From: Soonwooa sp032078105
GTDB taxonomy: Bacteria; Bacteroidota; Bacteroidia; Flavobacteriales; Weeksellaceae
Direction: 5' to 3'
Assembly: GCA_046269235.1 (NCBI GenBank)
Contig: JBJZOS010000001.1
Coordinates: forward strand, 248,001-312,000
DNA length: 64,000 bases
In this document: in pieces, positions 8,905 through 18,000 of the stretch
Position numbering within the stretch: position 1 is the stretch's first letter
Layout of the letters: each line of letters opens with the position of its first letter
Translations under genes and position numbers: made by a program
Notes under the pieces: model-generated
The model's database searches: none
Seen by the model: only the letters and a program-made list of their open reading frames with translations
Told to the model about the DNA's origin: nothing

Positions 8905-9557
8905 TCTATGAAGTTGTACGTTATTTTTTTTTGCAATATCTAAAGTGTTTTTCTTCAATTTGTAATCATAAGACCAATTTCGAACAGCTGTTGTATGCAT
9001 AATCATTTCAGTCCGAAGCAGATGATTAGGAAGATCTTCAGCTGTTAAGACTGTATCAGGAAAATGCAATTGTTTGGTTTGTATGATTCGTCGATTTCCT
9101 GTAAACTTTTTTTGAAATTACTAGCCTCATTAGAAAACGGTGCTGCCTCATAGGCTCTAGGCATCGTTAGTGCAAAAGCCTGCCATAATTCTTGATAGAA
9201 AGTAGGAAATTCTCATTTTTCTTTTACAGCTTCCTCATCATATCCTGCTTCAGATGTTAGGAAATAGTAAAAGCAAAAAGCGAGTAATTTGGGCTGATCA
9301 TATTTTTGAAACCATCCTGAATACTTCTATATTGTTCAGGAAATTTTTCGGTGGCAAGTCTTCCAACTTCTCTTACTGATTCAAGTCGCTCTTCCACGGT
9401 ATTTTCTAAATCATTTATAGATGCTTCAAAATATTTCATTTTAATCGGCGTTGGAGCAGAGCTGTTATTCTTAAAATCTGAAGAATTTATACTACTTTTT
9501 GAAGGTCTTTTTCCTTTTTGGGATGACTTACTATTTTTTCTTTTTTTTGTGTGACAT
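8905..9557 (-). pseudogene. Unidentified broken gene
   Basis: On the minus strand, reading from ATG 9557, several frames join into one plausible protein. It has a Lys/Ser-rich start (KNSKSSQKGKRPSKSSINSS), a helical part (MKYFEASINDLENTVEERLE...), then AGYDEEAVKEK, a TGA, EFPTFYQELWQAFALTMPRAYEAAPF, and finally LTAEDLPNHLLRTEMIMHTTAVRNWSYDYKLKKN. Frame changes occur near 9540 (A-run), 9262 and about 9090. I do not recognise the family. The coherent amino-acid composition across frames argues that it was once a gene of about 215 residues. Confidence 0.5.
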
Positions 9558-9858
9558 TTGTTATTAGTTTCATAGAAAATTAGGATTTTTTAAAAAAAAA
9601 TATTGAACAAAATCGTAGGGATTATCTTTAGTAATATTGATTAAGGATAAAATCGCTCGAAATGACACTACAATTTTTCATCAAAATAAATTTGAAAAAG
9701 AAAATAATCAATATTTGAAATATTTCGAAACTGTATTCAATACAGAAATTTCATCGTTACTACGAAAAGGTAGTGATTTTTTCAGATATTCATTACTCAA
9801 CTTTACGTCACAAAAGTTGATCAGGTGTTCAAAAAAATTTAACATCAAAATCACAGTT

Positions 9859-10140
9859 ATGAATATCGAAAGAACAGAATTTTTAGCATGGATGGAAAGG
9901 ATCATGGAACGATTCGATATTCTTAAAGAACAAACCATATCCAATCAATCCAAATTTATTGAAATCGATGGTGAAGTGCTGCTTGACAATCAGGATGTAC
10001 TGCAACTCCTAAAAATAAGCTCAAGATCCCTGCAACGTTATCGTACCAATAAAAAACTAGCATCTTACACCATTATTGGTAAGCTATATTACAATCTTTC
10101 TGATGTCCATCAGCTGATTAGGGAATGTTTAAGTTCTTGA
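9859..10140 (+). CDS. Helix-turn-helix protein of conjugative-element type
   Basis: A 93-residue product from ATG 9859 (MNIERTEFLAWMERIMERF). The frame is open further upstream, but that part shows no family likeness. The second half, GEVLLDNQDVLQLLKISSRSLQRYRTNKKL...GKLYYNLSDVHQLI, is the HTH typical of small MerR/excisionase-like proteins next to Bacteroidota integrative conjugative element genes. They are thought to regulate excision or transfer. The adjacent DUF3945/DUF4099 remnant supports this origin. The gene is intact while its neighbours are not. Confidence 0.7.
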   Translation: MNIERTEFLAWMERIMERFDILKEQTISNQSKFIEIDGEVLLDNQDVLQLLKISSRSLQRYRTNKKLASYTIIGKLYYNLSDVHQLIRECLSS

Positions 10141-10239
10141 TTTAAGAAAGACAACTAAAGCCAATGATGTAGCTATCCTCTTAGTTTCATAAGATTTGAA
10201 TTGTTTAAATCTAATTTCACTGAATTAAATCTATTTACA

Positions 10240-10930
10240 ATGCAAGAGAAAATAGAAAATTCAGATAACGAAATCAAGCTGAGATCAGATACACTGTTAG
10301 TCCATAACCTCCATAACAATAAAATCGAGATGGTTCAAGGCGTTGATAAGGAAGGGAACCTTCAAAAATTCCCACCCGAAGAAAAAAAAGAAAATAACAA
10401 GTTGATTAGAGTTGATAAACATGGAGATATTTTCTCCAATTTCTTTTCCAATTTCTACAGTTAACTTAAAAATCCCACCCGTTTCAACTTTTTCAAAGTC
10501 TCAGAGTATGATGCTTTTAAAACGGCTAAAGATTTACAGCAATATGTTAATCAGGCTAGTCCCGAAGAAAAGGAAAAGCTGAAAGACTATCATGTATCAA
10601 CAAAAAATACAAACCCATTAAAAAATAAGAATGCAATGAAAAACAACACAGACAATCAGGAATACCGTTCAGCCGGAGCAAATCGACTGGAAAACAATGG
10701 AGAAATTCGCGCCTAATCAGGAGAAGCTTGAAAAGATGAATGTAATGGATTTGGTCAATCCTAAAACCGATGAGATTATTCCCTGAGTTATCAGCCGAGA
10801 CAGATTAACAAACTAGCTTGTGACTTATAGAGCAGAGTATATGAAAATCCCTGAAGAGATCAAAGGTGTTAAATTGAATGAACATCAGAAACAAACTTTA
10901 TTGGAAGGAAAGCCTCTTTATCTAAAAAAT
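10240..10930 (+). pseudogene. DUF3945/DUF4099 conjugative-element protein remnant
   Basis: From ATG 10240: MQEKIENSDNEIKLRSDTLL, then LIRVDKHGDIFSNFFSNFYS, a TAA at 10462-10464 (CAA to TAA is likely; the family has Q here), then LKNPTRFNFFKVSE in the same frame. Later frames give QPEQIDWKTMEKFAPNQEKL, LVNPKTDEIIP (stop), VISRDRLTN (stop), and AEYMKIPEEIKGVKLNEHQ through GKPLYLKN near 10930, where similarity ends abruptly. The family is large and found in Bacteroidota conjugative transposons. A central part is also deleted. Non-functional. Confidence 0.8.
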
Positions 10931-10945
10931 AAACAACATGTCATA

Positions 10946-11041
10946 GTTGTGAATTGCTTTCATTTTTCAGTATCTTTGAGATATAACACAACTAATGCCG
11001 ATAATATCTTGTGTGCTTAGATGTTGTGAATTGCTTTCATT
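10946..11041 (+). CRISPR. Relic type II-C-like CRISPR: one full repeat, one 30-bp spacer, one truncated repeat
   Basis: The first 19 bp (GTTGTGAATTGCTTTCATT) at 10946-10964 recur exactly at 11023-11041. The full unit at 10946-10992 is 47 bp and ends CACAAC, the inverted complement of its start GTTGTG. Between its end and the second copy lie exactly 30 bp (10993-11022). A 46-48 bp repeat, GTTGTG...CACAAC ends and 30-bp spacers are what I know from flavobacterial Cas9 (II-C) arrays. The second copy is cut after 19 bp, where the integrase remnant begins. The left side (10931-10945) may be part of another spacer. No cas genes are nearby. Confidence 0.7.
10947..10978 (+). promoter_or_regulatory. 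Promoter inside the CRISPR-like repeat
   Basis: Within the 47-bp repeat, TTG at 10947-10949 and TATCTTTG at 10971-10978 are 21 nt apart, matching the flavobacterial promoter TTG-N17..23-TAnnTTTG. Transcription would start at the repeat end and read into the spacer, as known for the repeat-borne promoters of Neisseria type II-C arrays. Confidence 0.5.
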
Positions 11042-11951
11042 AAAAGGTCTGTACCTTTTATAGAATGCTAATATTTCTTGAATAATTTTGTTATCTGGCA
11101 ACTGGATTTTAATAAGTACATCTGTTTTGTTTCTGATGTATTTAAAGCGATTATTTTCAATTTGTGACCATTCTAGCTCTGCTATATCTGTAAAATTCAT
11201 TCCACGAGCATAATAACTGAAAATATAGGTATACCAAGCATTTTTTGCCGAAGGCATAGTACTAATATTAAAACTAATTAAAGTTTGTAATTCTTTTTCG
11301 GTCAGGGCTTTCTTAATATTTTGCTTTTTATATTTCGAAACTTTAAAATCCCTAAATGGATAATACTTAGGCTGTACTATCTTGTAGTTAATTGCTTTAT
11401 TATAGATAGCTCTAATATTTCTCATATAAACACCAATTCCGCCATCATTCCAACCTCTTTTCTAAGAAAGTTTTCAAATTCAGTCAGAAATTGAAAGTCT
11501 ATATTCTCAAATACATATTTATCAAAGTCCTTTTTAAACTTCATTAATGCCTTAAAGGTATCATTCATTGATATTGAATATTTAATTTGATCATTTTCAA
11601 GCAATAGTTTTATTTCTTTTTCAAAAAGTTCCTTGCATCTAATTCCTTCAAAATCTTTTTTTGAAAAGTATTTATCAAACAAGATCAAATTATAGGTCCC
11701 ATAATCTTTTTCTAGATTGCTGATTACTTCTGATGCTTTATCTTTAAGCCCTCTCAAAGTTTTGTTAAAAGACAAAGCATTTAAGAATTTTGACTTGAAT
11801 TCTTCCTGATTTTCGTCCCATTCAGAAAGCTTGCATGAAAAAGGTGTTGAATAGAATTTACTTTTTCTATTAATTGTTACCCGCAAGTAGATTGGAAATA
11901 AACCATTTTTGAGTGCATTTTTTTACAAATAATTTTAGTACTAGAATTCAT
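11040..11951 (-). pseudogene. Tyrosine recombinase (phage/ICE integrase) remnant
   Basis: The minus-strand start is ATG 11951 (MNSSTKIICKK). A 7-A run at about 11923-11930 loses one base, and the next frame reads NALKNGLFPIYLRVTINRKSKFYSTPFS, the usual arm-binding start of Bacteroidota integrases. The SAM-like core domain follows. A second frameshift near 11440 separates it from GVYMRNIRAIYNKAINYKIV and the catalytic start KKALTEKELQTLI with Arg in YYARGMNFTDIAELEW. The gene stops at KRYRPFNE, before the HxxR, H/W and Tyr boxes, exactly where the truncated CRISPR-like repeat starts. Confidence 0.85.
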
Positions 11952-12047
11952 AATGATGATTTTTAAGTTTAACATGAAGACAACATATTATACTTTTTTG
12001 TGTTACTTGATGAATTCAAATGTAAAATTAAATATCCGTAACTAATA

Positions 12048-12085
12048 GATATTCAATGAGTTTGATACTATATGATATTCAATGA
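12048..12085. repeat. Two 12-bp direct repeats beside the attachment site
   Basis: GATATTCAATGA occurs at 12048-12059 and 12074-12085, between the integrase start and the tRNA fragment. The spacing and place would suit integrase or excisionase arm-binding sites, but this is inference. Confidence 0.4.
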
Positions 12086-12102
12086 AAAGTGTTCGTTGCT
12101 AT

Positions 12103-12144
12103 CTCATAATCAGCAAGTCCTTGGTTCGAGCCCAAGTGGCGCCA
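12103..12144 (+). other. tRNA-Met(CAU) 3' half: attachment-site scar of an integrated element
   Basis: The sequence runs from a CTCATAA anticodon loop (anticodon CAT at 12105-12107) through a 5-bp T stem (CTTGG 12120-12124, loop TTCGAGC, CCAAG 12132-12136), the acceptor strand TGGCGCC (12137-12143) and discriminator A. No 5' half with GGCGCCA precedes it. It is a duplicated tRNA 3' end, as left when an integrase recombines inside a tRNA gene. The integrase start lies 150 nt away. The orientation predicts the intact tRNA gene to the left, beyond the window. Confidence 0.75.
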
Positions 12145-12154
12145 CTTGATTATA

Positions 12155-12184
12155 AAGCACTCACAAAAATGTAAGTGCTTTTTT
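12155..12184 (+). terminator. Intrinsic terminator of the original tRNA
   Basis: Stem AAGCACT (12155-12161) / AGTGCTT (12174-12180) followed by a T run. It lies 10 nt after the tRNA fragment, so it is probably the old tRNA terminator. Confidence 0.7.
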
Positions 12185-12570
12185 ATTTAAGTAATTATAA
12201 ATGTTGAAGTGTTGTTCTGCTTATATTTTCAACTCCGTATTTCTATTTTATTTTCCCCAAACTGAATAGCTAAATGAAGACTAAAAAAAAGTCATTTTTT
12301 TTTTAAGCTAAAATAAAATAATTTGAAAAGTTACTAGAGTAATTATTAAAGCCTTGAATTTCAGTTGTTCAAAGCTTTTTTTAGCAAATTCAAAATCCGA
12401 AATTTTTTCTTTATTAAATCATGTTTCAACCAATATGATAAAGCTAAGGTTTGATCATAAAACTTATGCTGAAGCTTTTAAACATTCTTTCAAATAAATA
12501 CAGACAATCGTAAAAATTATTGATGCATTAGCATTTTTAAACTCAATTATTGCTGAAAAAAAATGCTCAT
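12185..12570. other. Gene-free AT-rich gap
   Basis: About 390 nt very rich in A/T runs between the tRNA scar and the cyclophilin gene. I find no reading frame, RNA or repeat I can support. A weak stem with a T run near 12344-12380 could be a terminator. Confidence 0.4.
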
Positions 12571-13269
12571 TTAGTACCCGCGCTTTACCATTGTGGCTTT
12601 TATAATTCTAACATCTGTAGAAGGACGATCTTTATCTTTTCCAGCACTGGTCGGTACGGCAGCAATTTTATCAAGAACCTCGAAACCTTTGATGAGTTGT
12701 CCAAATACAGTGTAATTTCCGTCCAAATGTGGCGTACCACCTTCGGTCGTGTAGACGGCTCTGCGATTTTCGGGGATGATAGCACCATTTAAGCGTTTTA
12801 CTTGCAGCGTGTCTAACGCACCATTTCGCCATACTTTCCCTTGAACAATATAGAACTGGCTTCCGCTGCTTGCTTTTTGCGGATTAACAGCATCTCCCTC
12901 TCGCGCTGCTGCCAAAGCACCTTTTTTATGAAACAAAGTGTTGTTAAACTCTGCAGGGATGGTATACTTTGGCCCTCCTTCACCCAAAGGCATTCCTGCT
13001 GCTGCGTTGCGACTATTTGGATCACCAGACTGAATCATGAAATTCTTTATAACCCGATGAAAAAGTACACCGTCGTAATATTTTGATTTTACCAATGTGA
13101 TAAAGTTGTCACGATGTTTTGGTGTCAAATCGCTTAAGCGGAGTTCCATATCGCCATAATTGGTGTGGAGCAAAACATCTTTGTGATAATCACGAACAGT
13201 CGGTTTACTGGTTGTACAACTTAGCACCAATGCTAAACCAACAATCAAAAATCTATTGTAATGAGCCAT
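12571..13269 (-). CDS. Cyclophilin-type peptidyl-prolyl isomerase, lipoprotein
   Basis: A 232-residue protein; cis-trans isomerisation of prolyl bonds in the envelope. A lipoprotein signal with Cys18 (GLALVLSCTT) precedes the domain. Cyclophilin motifs: YYDGVLFHRVIKNFMIQSGDP (about 66-86, with catalytic Arg in FHRV), GALAAAREGD (variant of the usual SMAR), SSGSQFYIV, and HLDGNYTVFGQLIKGFEVLDKIA. An insertion of about 30 residues sits between SQFYIV and HLDGNY, as in other Bacteroidota copies. It is the first core gene right of the island. Client proteins unknown. Confidence 0.9.
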   Translation of the reverse strand: MAHYNRFLIVGLALVLSCTTSKPTVRDYHKDVLLHTNYGDMELRLSDLTPKHRDNFITLVKSKYYDGVLFHRVIKNFMIQSGDPNSRNAAAGMPLGEGGPKYTIPAEFNNTLFHKKGALAAAREGDAVNPQKASSGSQFYIVQGKVWRNGALDTLQVKRLNGAIIPENRRAVYTTEGGTPHLDGNYTVFGQLIKGFEVLDKIAAVPTSAGKDKDRPSTDVRIIKATMVKRGY

Positions 13270-13458
13270 AAGTTTTGGTTTTTTTTTATAAACGGAAGGT
13301 ATATCTTTTCAGACAAAGTTTATGCTTCTAAATCTAATTTATTATTCAAATTTGCAAGATGATAGGTAAGATCACTCAAAGCTGATTTTAATCTTTTGGA
13401 AATGATAAAACTGATAATTATCATAGCGTTTATTTATAATTATTTAACATTCCATTAC

Positions 13459-13489
13459 TTGTATCTATAATCTTTAAGTTTTATTTTTG
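13459..13489 (+). promoter_or_regulatory. Promoter upstream of 13515 gene
   Basis: TTG at 13459-13461, 20-nt spacer, TATTTTTG at 13482-13489: the flavobacterial sigma-A pattern. The start codon follows 25 nt downstream. Confidence 0.5.
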
Positions 13490-13514
13490 CATAAAATATC
13501 TGTAACAACAGCTT

Positions 13515-13853
13515 ATGAAATTGAGTAGAATTTTCAAATTCTTTATTTTCTCACTATTATTTGCGACCATCAGTGTTTATGGAAATTCTAAGGTCTCCAA
13601 AACACCTGATGCGATTTTGTATGCAGTTGATACTATTGTCCCAGAGTTTTGTCAACATATTGACAACGAGCAAGAAATTTTTTCGGCCAATCGAACGATT
13701 CCTAAAGTTTCAAAAAAGATCATTTATCTTGAAAATTTCTATTTTGACTTTTTGGATGTTGAATGTGACTACAATTTAACGACCAGCACCAATGATAGTC
13801 CGCGACTGCGTTGTGGCGTCAAATCTTTTCTCCATCTTTTACAGCTTTATTAG
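13515..13853 (+). CDS. Small secreted protein, unknown, leading the efflux genes
   Basis: A 112-residue product with a signal peptide (KLSRIFKFFIFSLLFATISVYG). The rest (NSKVSKTPDAILYAVDTIVPEF...) has no motif I recognise, two late cysteines (VECDY, RLRCGV) and ends HLLQLY. It lies 60 nt before the RND adaptor gene, behind the only clear promoter, so it could be the first gene of the efflux transcript. Small unknown genes at this place occur in related genomes, to my knowledge. The function cannot be stated. Confidence 0.55.
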   Translation: MKLSRIFKFFIFSLLFATISVYGNSKVSKTPDAILYAVDTIVPEFCQHIDNEQEIFSANRTIPKVSKKIIYLENFYFDFLDVECDYNLTTSTNDSPRLRCGVKSFLHLLQLY

Positions 13854-13913
13854 GACATGCTTTCAATTCAATCCTAGATTATTTTAAAAGTATTTTAACC
13901 TAATTAAATTTCA

Positions 13914-14996
13914 ATGCAAATTAAATATTGGATAATAGGCCTTGTTGCGCTATTGTCTGTAAGCTCTTGTGGCAAAGAAAATGCTGCAAAAAAAGATGAC
14001 GTAAAAGCAGTTCCCGTACTTACCATCAAAGAAAAAGATACCCTTGTTAGCAATCAATTTGTTGCTGATATTCAAGCTAAAAAAAATATCGAAATCCACT
14101 CGCGAATGTCGGGTATTATGCAACATGTCTACGCGCACGAAGGTCAATTTGTGAAGCGTGGTCAACTGTTGTTCAAGATTAGCGATGCCGAATTACAAAT
14201 CGACTTGCTCAAAGCCAACGCAACTTTAAAGCAAGCTCAAGCCGATGTAAGGATTGCAGAAGTTGAGGTTAGTCAATTGCAATCTTTATTCAAGAAAAAT
14301 TTCGTTGCTAAAAATGAATTAGACATGGTGAAAGCTAAACTTTCTGCAGCGCAAGCAAGACGTTCTTATGCTGATGCGGAACGTAAAGCGGTTCTTCAAA
14401 AAATTAGTTTTACCAATATTACAGCACCTTTTGATGGTGTTATCGATGTTATTCCGTTCAAAGAGGGAAGTTTGGTCGAAAACGGCTCGCTGCTGACAAC
14501 TTTGTCGTATTTAGATCAGATTTATGCCTATTTCTCGATTCCTGAGAATTTATATTTTGAACTTCAAAAAAATGATAAATTAAACAACACCAATAAGATT
14601 GAATTGGTGTTACCAAATGGCGCTAAATATGATTTTAATGGTGTTTTAAAAACCGCCGAAGGTGAAATAGATCAAGCAACAGGTTCCATTCGTTACAAAG
14701 TGGAATTCCCGAATGCAGATCGTTTAATTAAACACGGAACTTCGGGTAAATTGGTGATTTCTGATTACCAACCGAACTCTATTATCATTCCTCAAAAAGC
14801 AACTTTTTCTATTCAGGATAAAGTCTATGTTTTTGTTGTAGATGCTACTAACAAGGTCAGAATGAAAAACATCAGCATTGCAAACACTTTGCGCGATTCT
14901 TACATGCTAGATTCTGGACTTAAAACGGGTGATAGAATAGTTCTGGAAGGGACGCAAGCGCTTCGTGACGGACAAACCATTCGAGTTAAAAAATAA
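13914..14996 (+). CDS. RND efflux periplasmic adaptor (MexA/AcrA-like)
   Basis: A 360-residue membrane-fusion protein linking the inner-membrane pump to the outer-membrane channel. Lipoprotein signal with Cys19 (LLSVSSCGKE). Barrel-sandwich halves at about 57-95 (IHSRMSGIMQHVYAHEGQFVKRGQLLFKI) and 165-200 (ITAPFDGVIDVIPFKEGSLV) enclose an alpha-hairpin coiled coil (about 95-160). A beta-barrel and membrane-proximal domain follow to the end. First of three contiguous genes (adaptor, pump, channel), the standard tripartite order. No regulator gene is adjacent. Substrates (drugs, dyes, detergents) are inferred from the family only. Confidence 0.93.
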   Translation: MQIKYWIIGLVALLSVSSCGKENAAKKDDVKAVPVLTIKEKDTLVSNQFVADIQAKKNIEIHSRMSGIMQHVYAHEGQFVKRGQLLFKISDAELQIDLLKANATLKQAQADVRIAEVEVSQLQSLFKKNFVAKNELDMVKAKLSAAQARRSYADAERKAVLQKISFTNITAPFDGVIDVIPFKEGSLVENGSLLTTLSYLDQIYAYFSIPENLYFELQKNDKLNNTNKIELVLPNGAKYDFNGVLKTAEGEIDQATGSIRYKVEFPNADRLIKHGTSGKLVISDYQPNSIIIPQKATFSIQDKVYVFVVDATNKVRMKNISIANTLRDSYMLDSGLKTGDRIVLEGTQALRDGQTIRVKK

Positions 14997-15019
14997 TAAA
15001 CATTCAAAAATAAATTATT

Positions 15020-18000
15020 ATGGTAGAAATGTTTATTAGACGAAAAGTTCTTTCGTTGGTGATTTCGATTGTTATTGTGTTGATGGGGATTTTGGCTTTA
15101 ATGAAGCTTCCAATCACGCAATTCCCAGATATTGTTCCGCCTTCGGTGACAGTTACTGCAAAATATACAGGTGCAAATAGCGAAGTGTCTGCAAACGCCG
15201 TGGCCTTACCGTTGGAACGCGCTATTAATGGTGTTCCTGGGATGACGTACATGTCAACTGTGACGTCCAATGATGGTTTAACGTTAATTCAGGTGTTCTT
15301 TGAAGTCGGTATCGATCCAGATGTAGCGGCGGTTAACGTACAAAACCGTGTGACAACCATCTTAGATGAGCTTCCAGAAGAAGTAATTCGTGCAGGTGTA
15401 ACCACCGAAAAGGAGGTGAACAGTATGTTGATGTATCTTAATATTACTTCTACAGACGAAAGTCAAGACGAGCAATTTATTTACAACTTTACAGACATCA
15501 ATGTTCTGCAGGAACTAAAACGTATTGACGGGGTTGGGCGTGCCGAAATTATGGGACAAAAAGAATACTCGATGAGAGTTTGGCTAGATCCTCAAAAAAT
15601 GACCGCATACAAAGTTTCGGCGGAAGATGTGGTGAAAGCTTTACAAAAGCAAAACATCTCTGCAGCGCCTGGAAAAGTAGGCGAAACTTCGGGTAAAACC
15701 AATAGCCAACTTCAATATGTTATTAAATACACTGGGAAATTTTTCCAGCCAGAGCAGTATAAAGAAATTCCGATTCGTTCGGATGCTAGCGGAACAATTT
15801 TAAAATTAAAAGATATTGCTGATGTAGAATTCGGTGCGATGAACTACGGAATGGTTTCTAAAACCGATGGTCGTCCGTCTGCATCGATTATGATGAAGCA
15901 ACGTCCAGGATCCAATGCATCAGAAGTTATTAAAAACGTAAAAGACAAAATGGCGGAGCTGAAAGAAACCTCTTTTCCGCCAGGAATGGAGTTTAACATG
16001 GCTTACGATGTTTCGCGTTTCTTGGATGCGTCGATCAGCGCAGTTTTAATGACTTTAATAGAAGCTTTTATTTTGGTAGGAATTGTGGTGTTCATTTTCT
16101 TGCAAGATTGGCGTTCGACCTTAATTCCTGTTTTAGCCGTTCCAGTAGCACTTATCGGTACTTTTGCTTTTATGCAAATGTTAGATTTCTCAATTAATCT
16201 CTTGACTTTATTTGCTTTAGTATTAGCCATCGGAATTGTCGTCGATAATGCGATTGTCGTCGTAGAAGCCGTCCATGTAAAAATGGAAGAAGGTATGGCA
16301 CCACTTCATGCAACTATTGAGGCTACAAAAGAAATTGCAGGAGCTGTTATCGCAATTACGATTGTCATGTCGGCGGTGTTTATCCCAGTGGCGTTTTTGG
16401 ATGGTCCAGTCGGCGTATTCTATCGACAATTTTCATTGACTTTAGCAATTAGTATCGTGATTTCAGGGATTAATGCTTTGACCTTAACACCAGCTCTGTG
16501 TGCCATTATTCTTAAACCTCACAAGCATGAGAAAAAGAAAAACATCGTTGACAAATCCTTTGCAAAATTCAATCAAGCTTTTGATAAACTAACGAATGGT
16601 TACACAAATATTCTTTCAAAATTTGCAACAAGAACGAGTGTGACGTTTGGTGTTTTATTTCTTTTTATAGGTTTAATGGTGGTTACGGCTAAGTTTTTAC
16701 CATCAGGATTTATTCCAATGGAAGACCAAGGTATGGCTTATGTAAGTGTTACAACGCCGCAAGGTGCAACCGTTGAGCGTACCGAGAAAGTATTGGATGA
16801 AGTAACAAAAATCGCAAAAAAAATTGAAGGTGTGGAAAACGTAACGACTTTGGCGGGTTACAGTATCGTTACCGAAATCGCAGGTTCAAGCTACGGAATG
16901 GCGATGATTAATCTTAAAGATTGGAAAGAAAGAAATATTTCTGTAAACGACCTTATTGCCGAGCTTTCCGAGAAAACAAAGGATATCTCGGATGCTCAGA
17001 TTGAAGTTTTTGCGCCGCCCACCGTTCCAGGATTTGGAAATACGAGTGGTTACGAACTTCGTTTGTTGGATAAAAGTGGTGGTAGCATCGAGAATACTGA
17101 TATAATAACGAAAGATTTTGTGAAAAAATTAAATGAAGCGCCAGAGCTTCAAAACAACTTTACGAGTTTTGATGCTACTTTTCCGCAATATTTAATCACA
17201 ATGGATTACGATATGGCAGCGAAAAAAGGCGTTTCGGTAGACAATGCCATGTCAACTTTGCAGACTTTGTTGGGGTCGTACTACGCAACCAATTTTATCC
17301 GATTTAGTCAGATGTACAAAGTGATGGTGCAGGCAAGTCCAGACCAAAGAGATACACCAGAAAGTATTCTGCAATTATTTGTTAAAAATGATACCGGCGA
17401 AATGGTGCCGTTTTCAACCTTTATTAATATTGAAAAAGTGTATGGTCCCGAAGTTTTGACGCGCTACAATATGTACATGTCCGCTATGATTAATGGTGAA
17501 CCTGCCAATGGATACAGCTCTGGAGACGCTATCGCAGCAGTTGAAAGAATTGCAAAGGAAAGTTTGCCACGTGGTTTCGATGTCGAATGGTCGGGAATGA
17601 CACGTGAAGAAATTCTTTCAGGAAATCAAACTTTTTACATTTTTATCATCTGTTTAATTTTCGTGTACTTACTTCTGGCTGCGCAATACGAAAGTTTCTT
17701 GTTGCCGCTACCAGTTTTATTAAGCTTGCCAACAGGGATTTTTGGTTCGTACATCGCTTTGATGGCTGTTGGTTTAGATAATAACATTTATGCCCAAGTT
17801 GCCTTGGTGATGTTGATTGGACTTTTAGCGAAAAATGCCATTTTAATTGTAGAATTCGCCATCCAGAGAAATAAGGAAGGTTTTGACATTATTCCCGCTG
17901 CCATCGAAGGTGCAAGACAAAGACTTCGTCCGATTTTGATGACCTCTTTTGCGTTTATCGCAGGACTTATACCATTGGTAATTGCTTCTGGAGCAGGTGC

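Noticed and set aside
9637..9858. Upstream extension of the HTH gene to give a 167-residue product
   Set aside because: The added part has no family likeness; the conserved protein starts at ATG 9859.
4545..11951. In-frame TAA and TGA codons inside otherwise coherent proteins suggested stop-codon recoding
   Set aside because: The same region also has many frameshifts, and TAA and TGA both end intact genes in the rest of the window. Decay explains everything.
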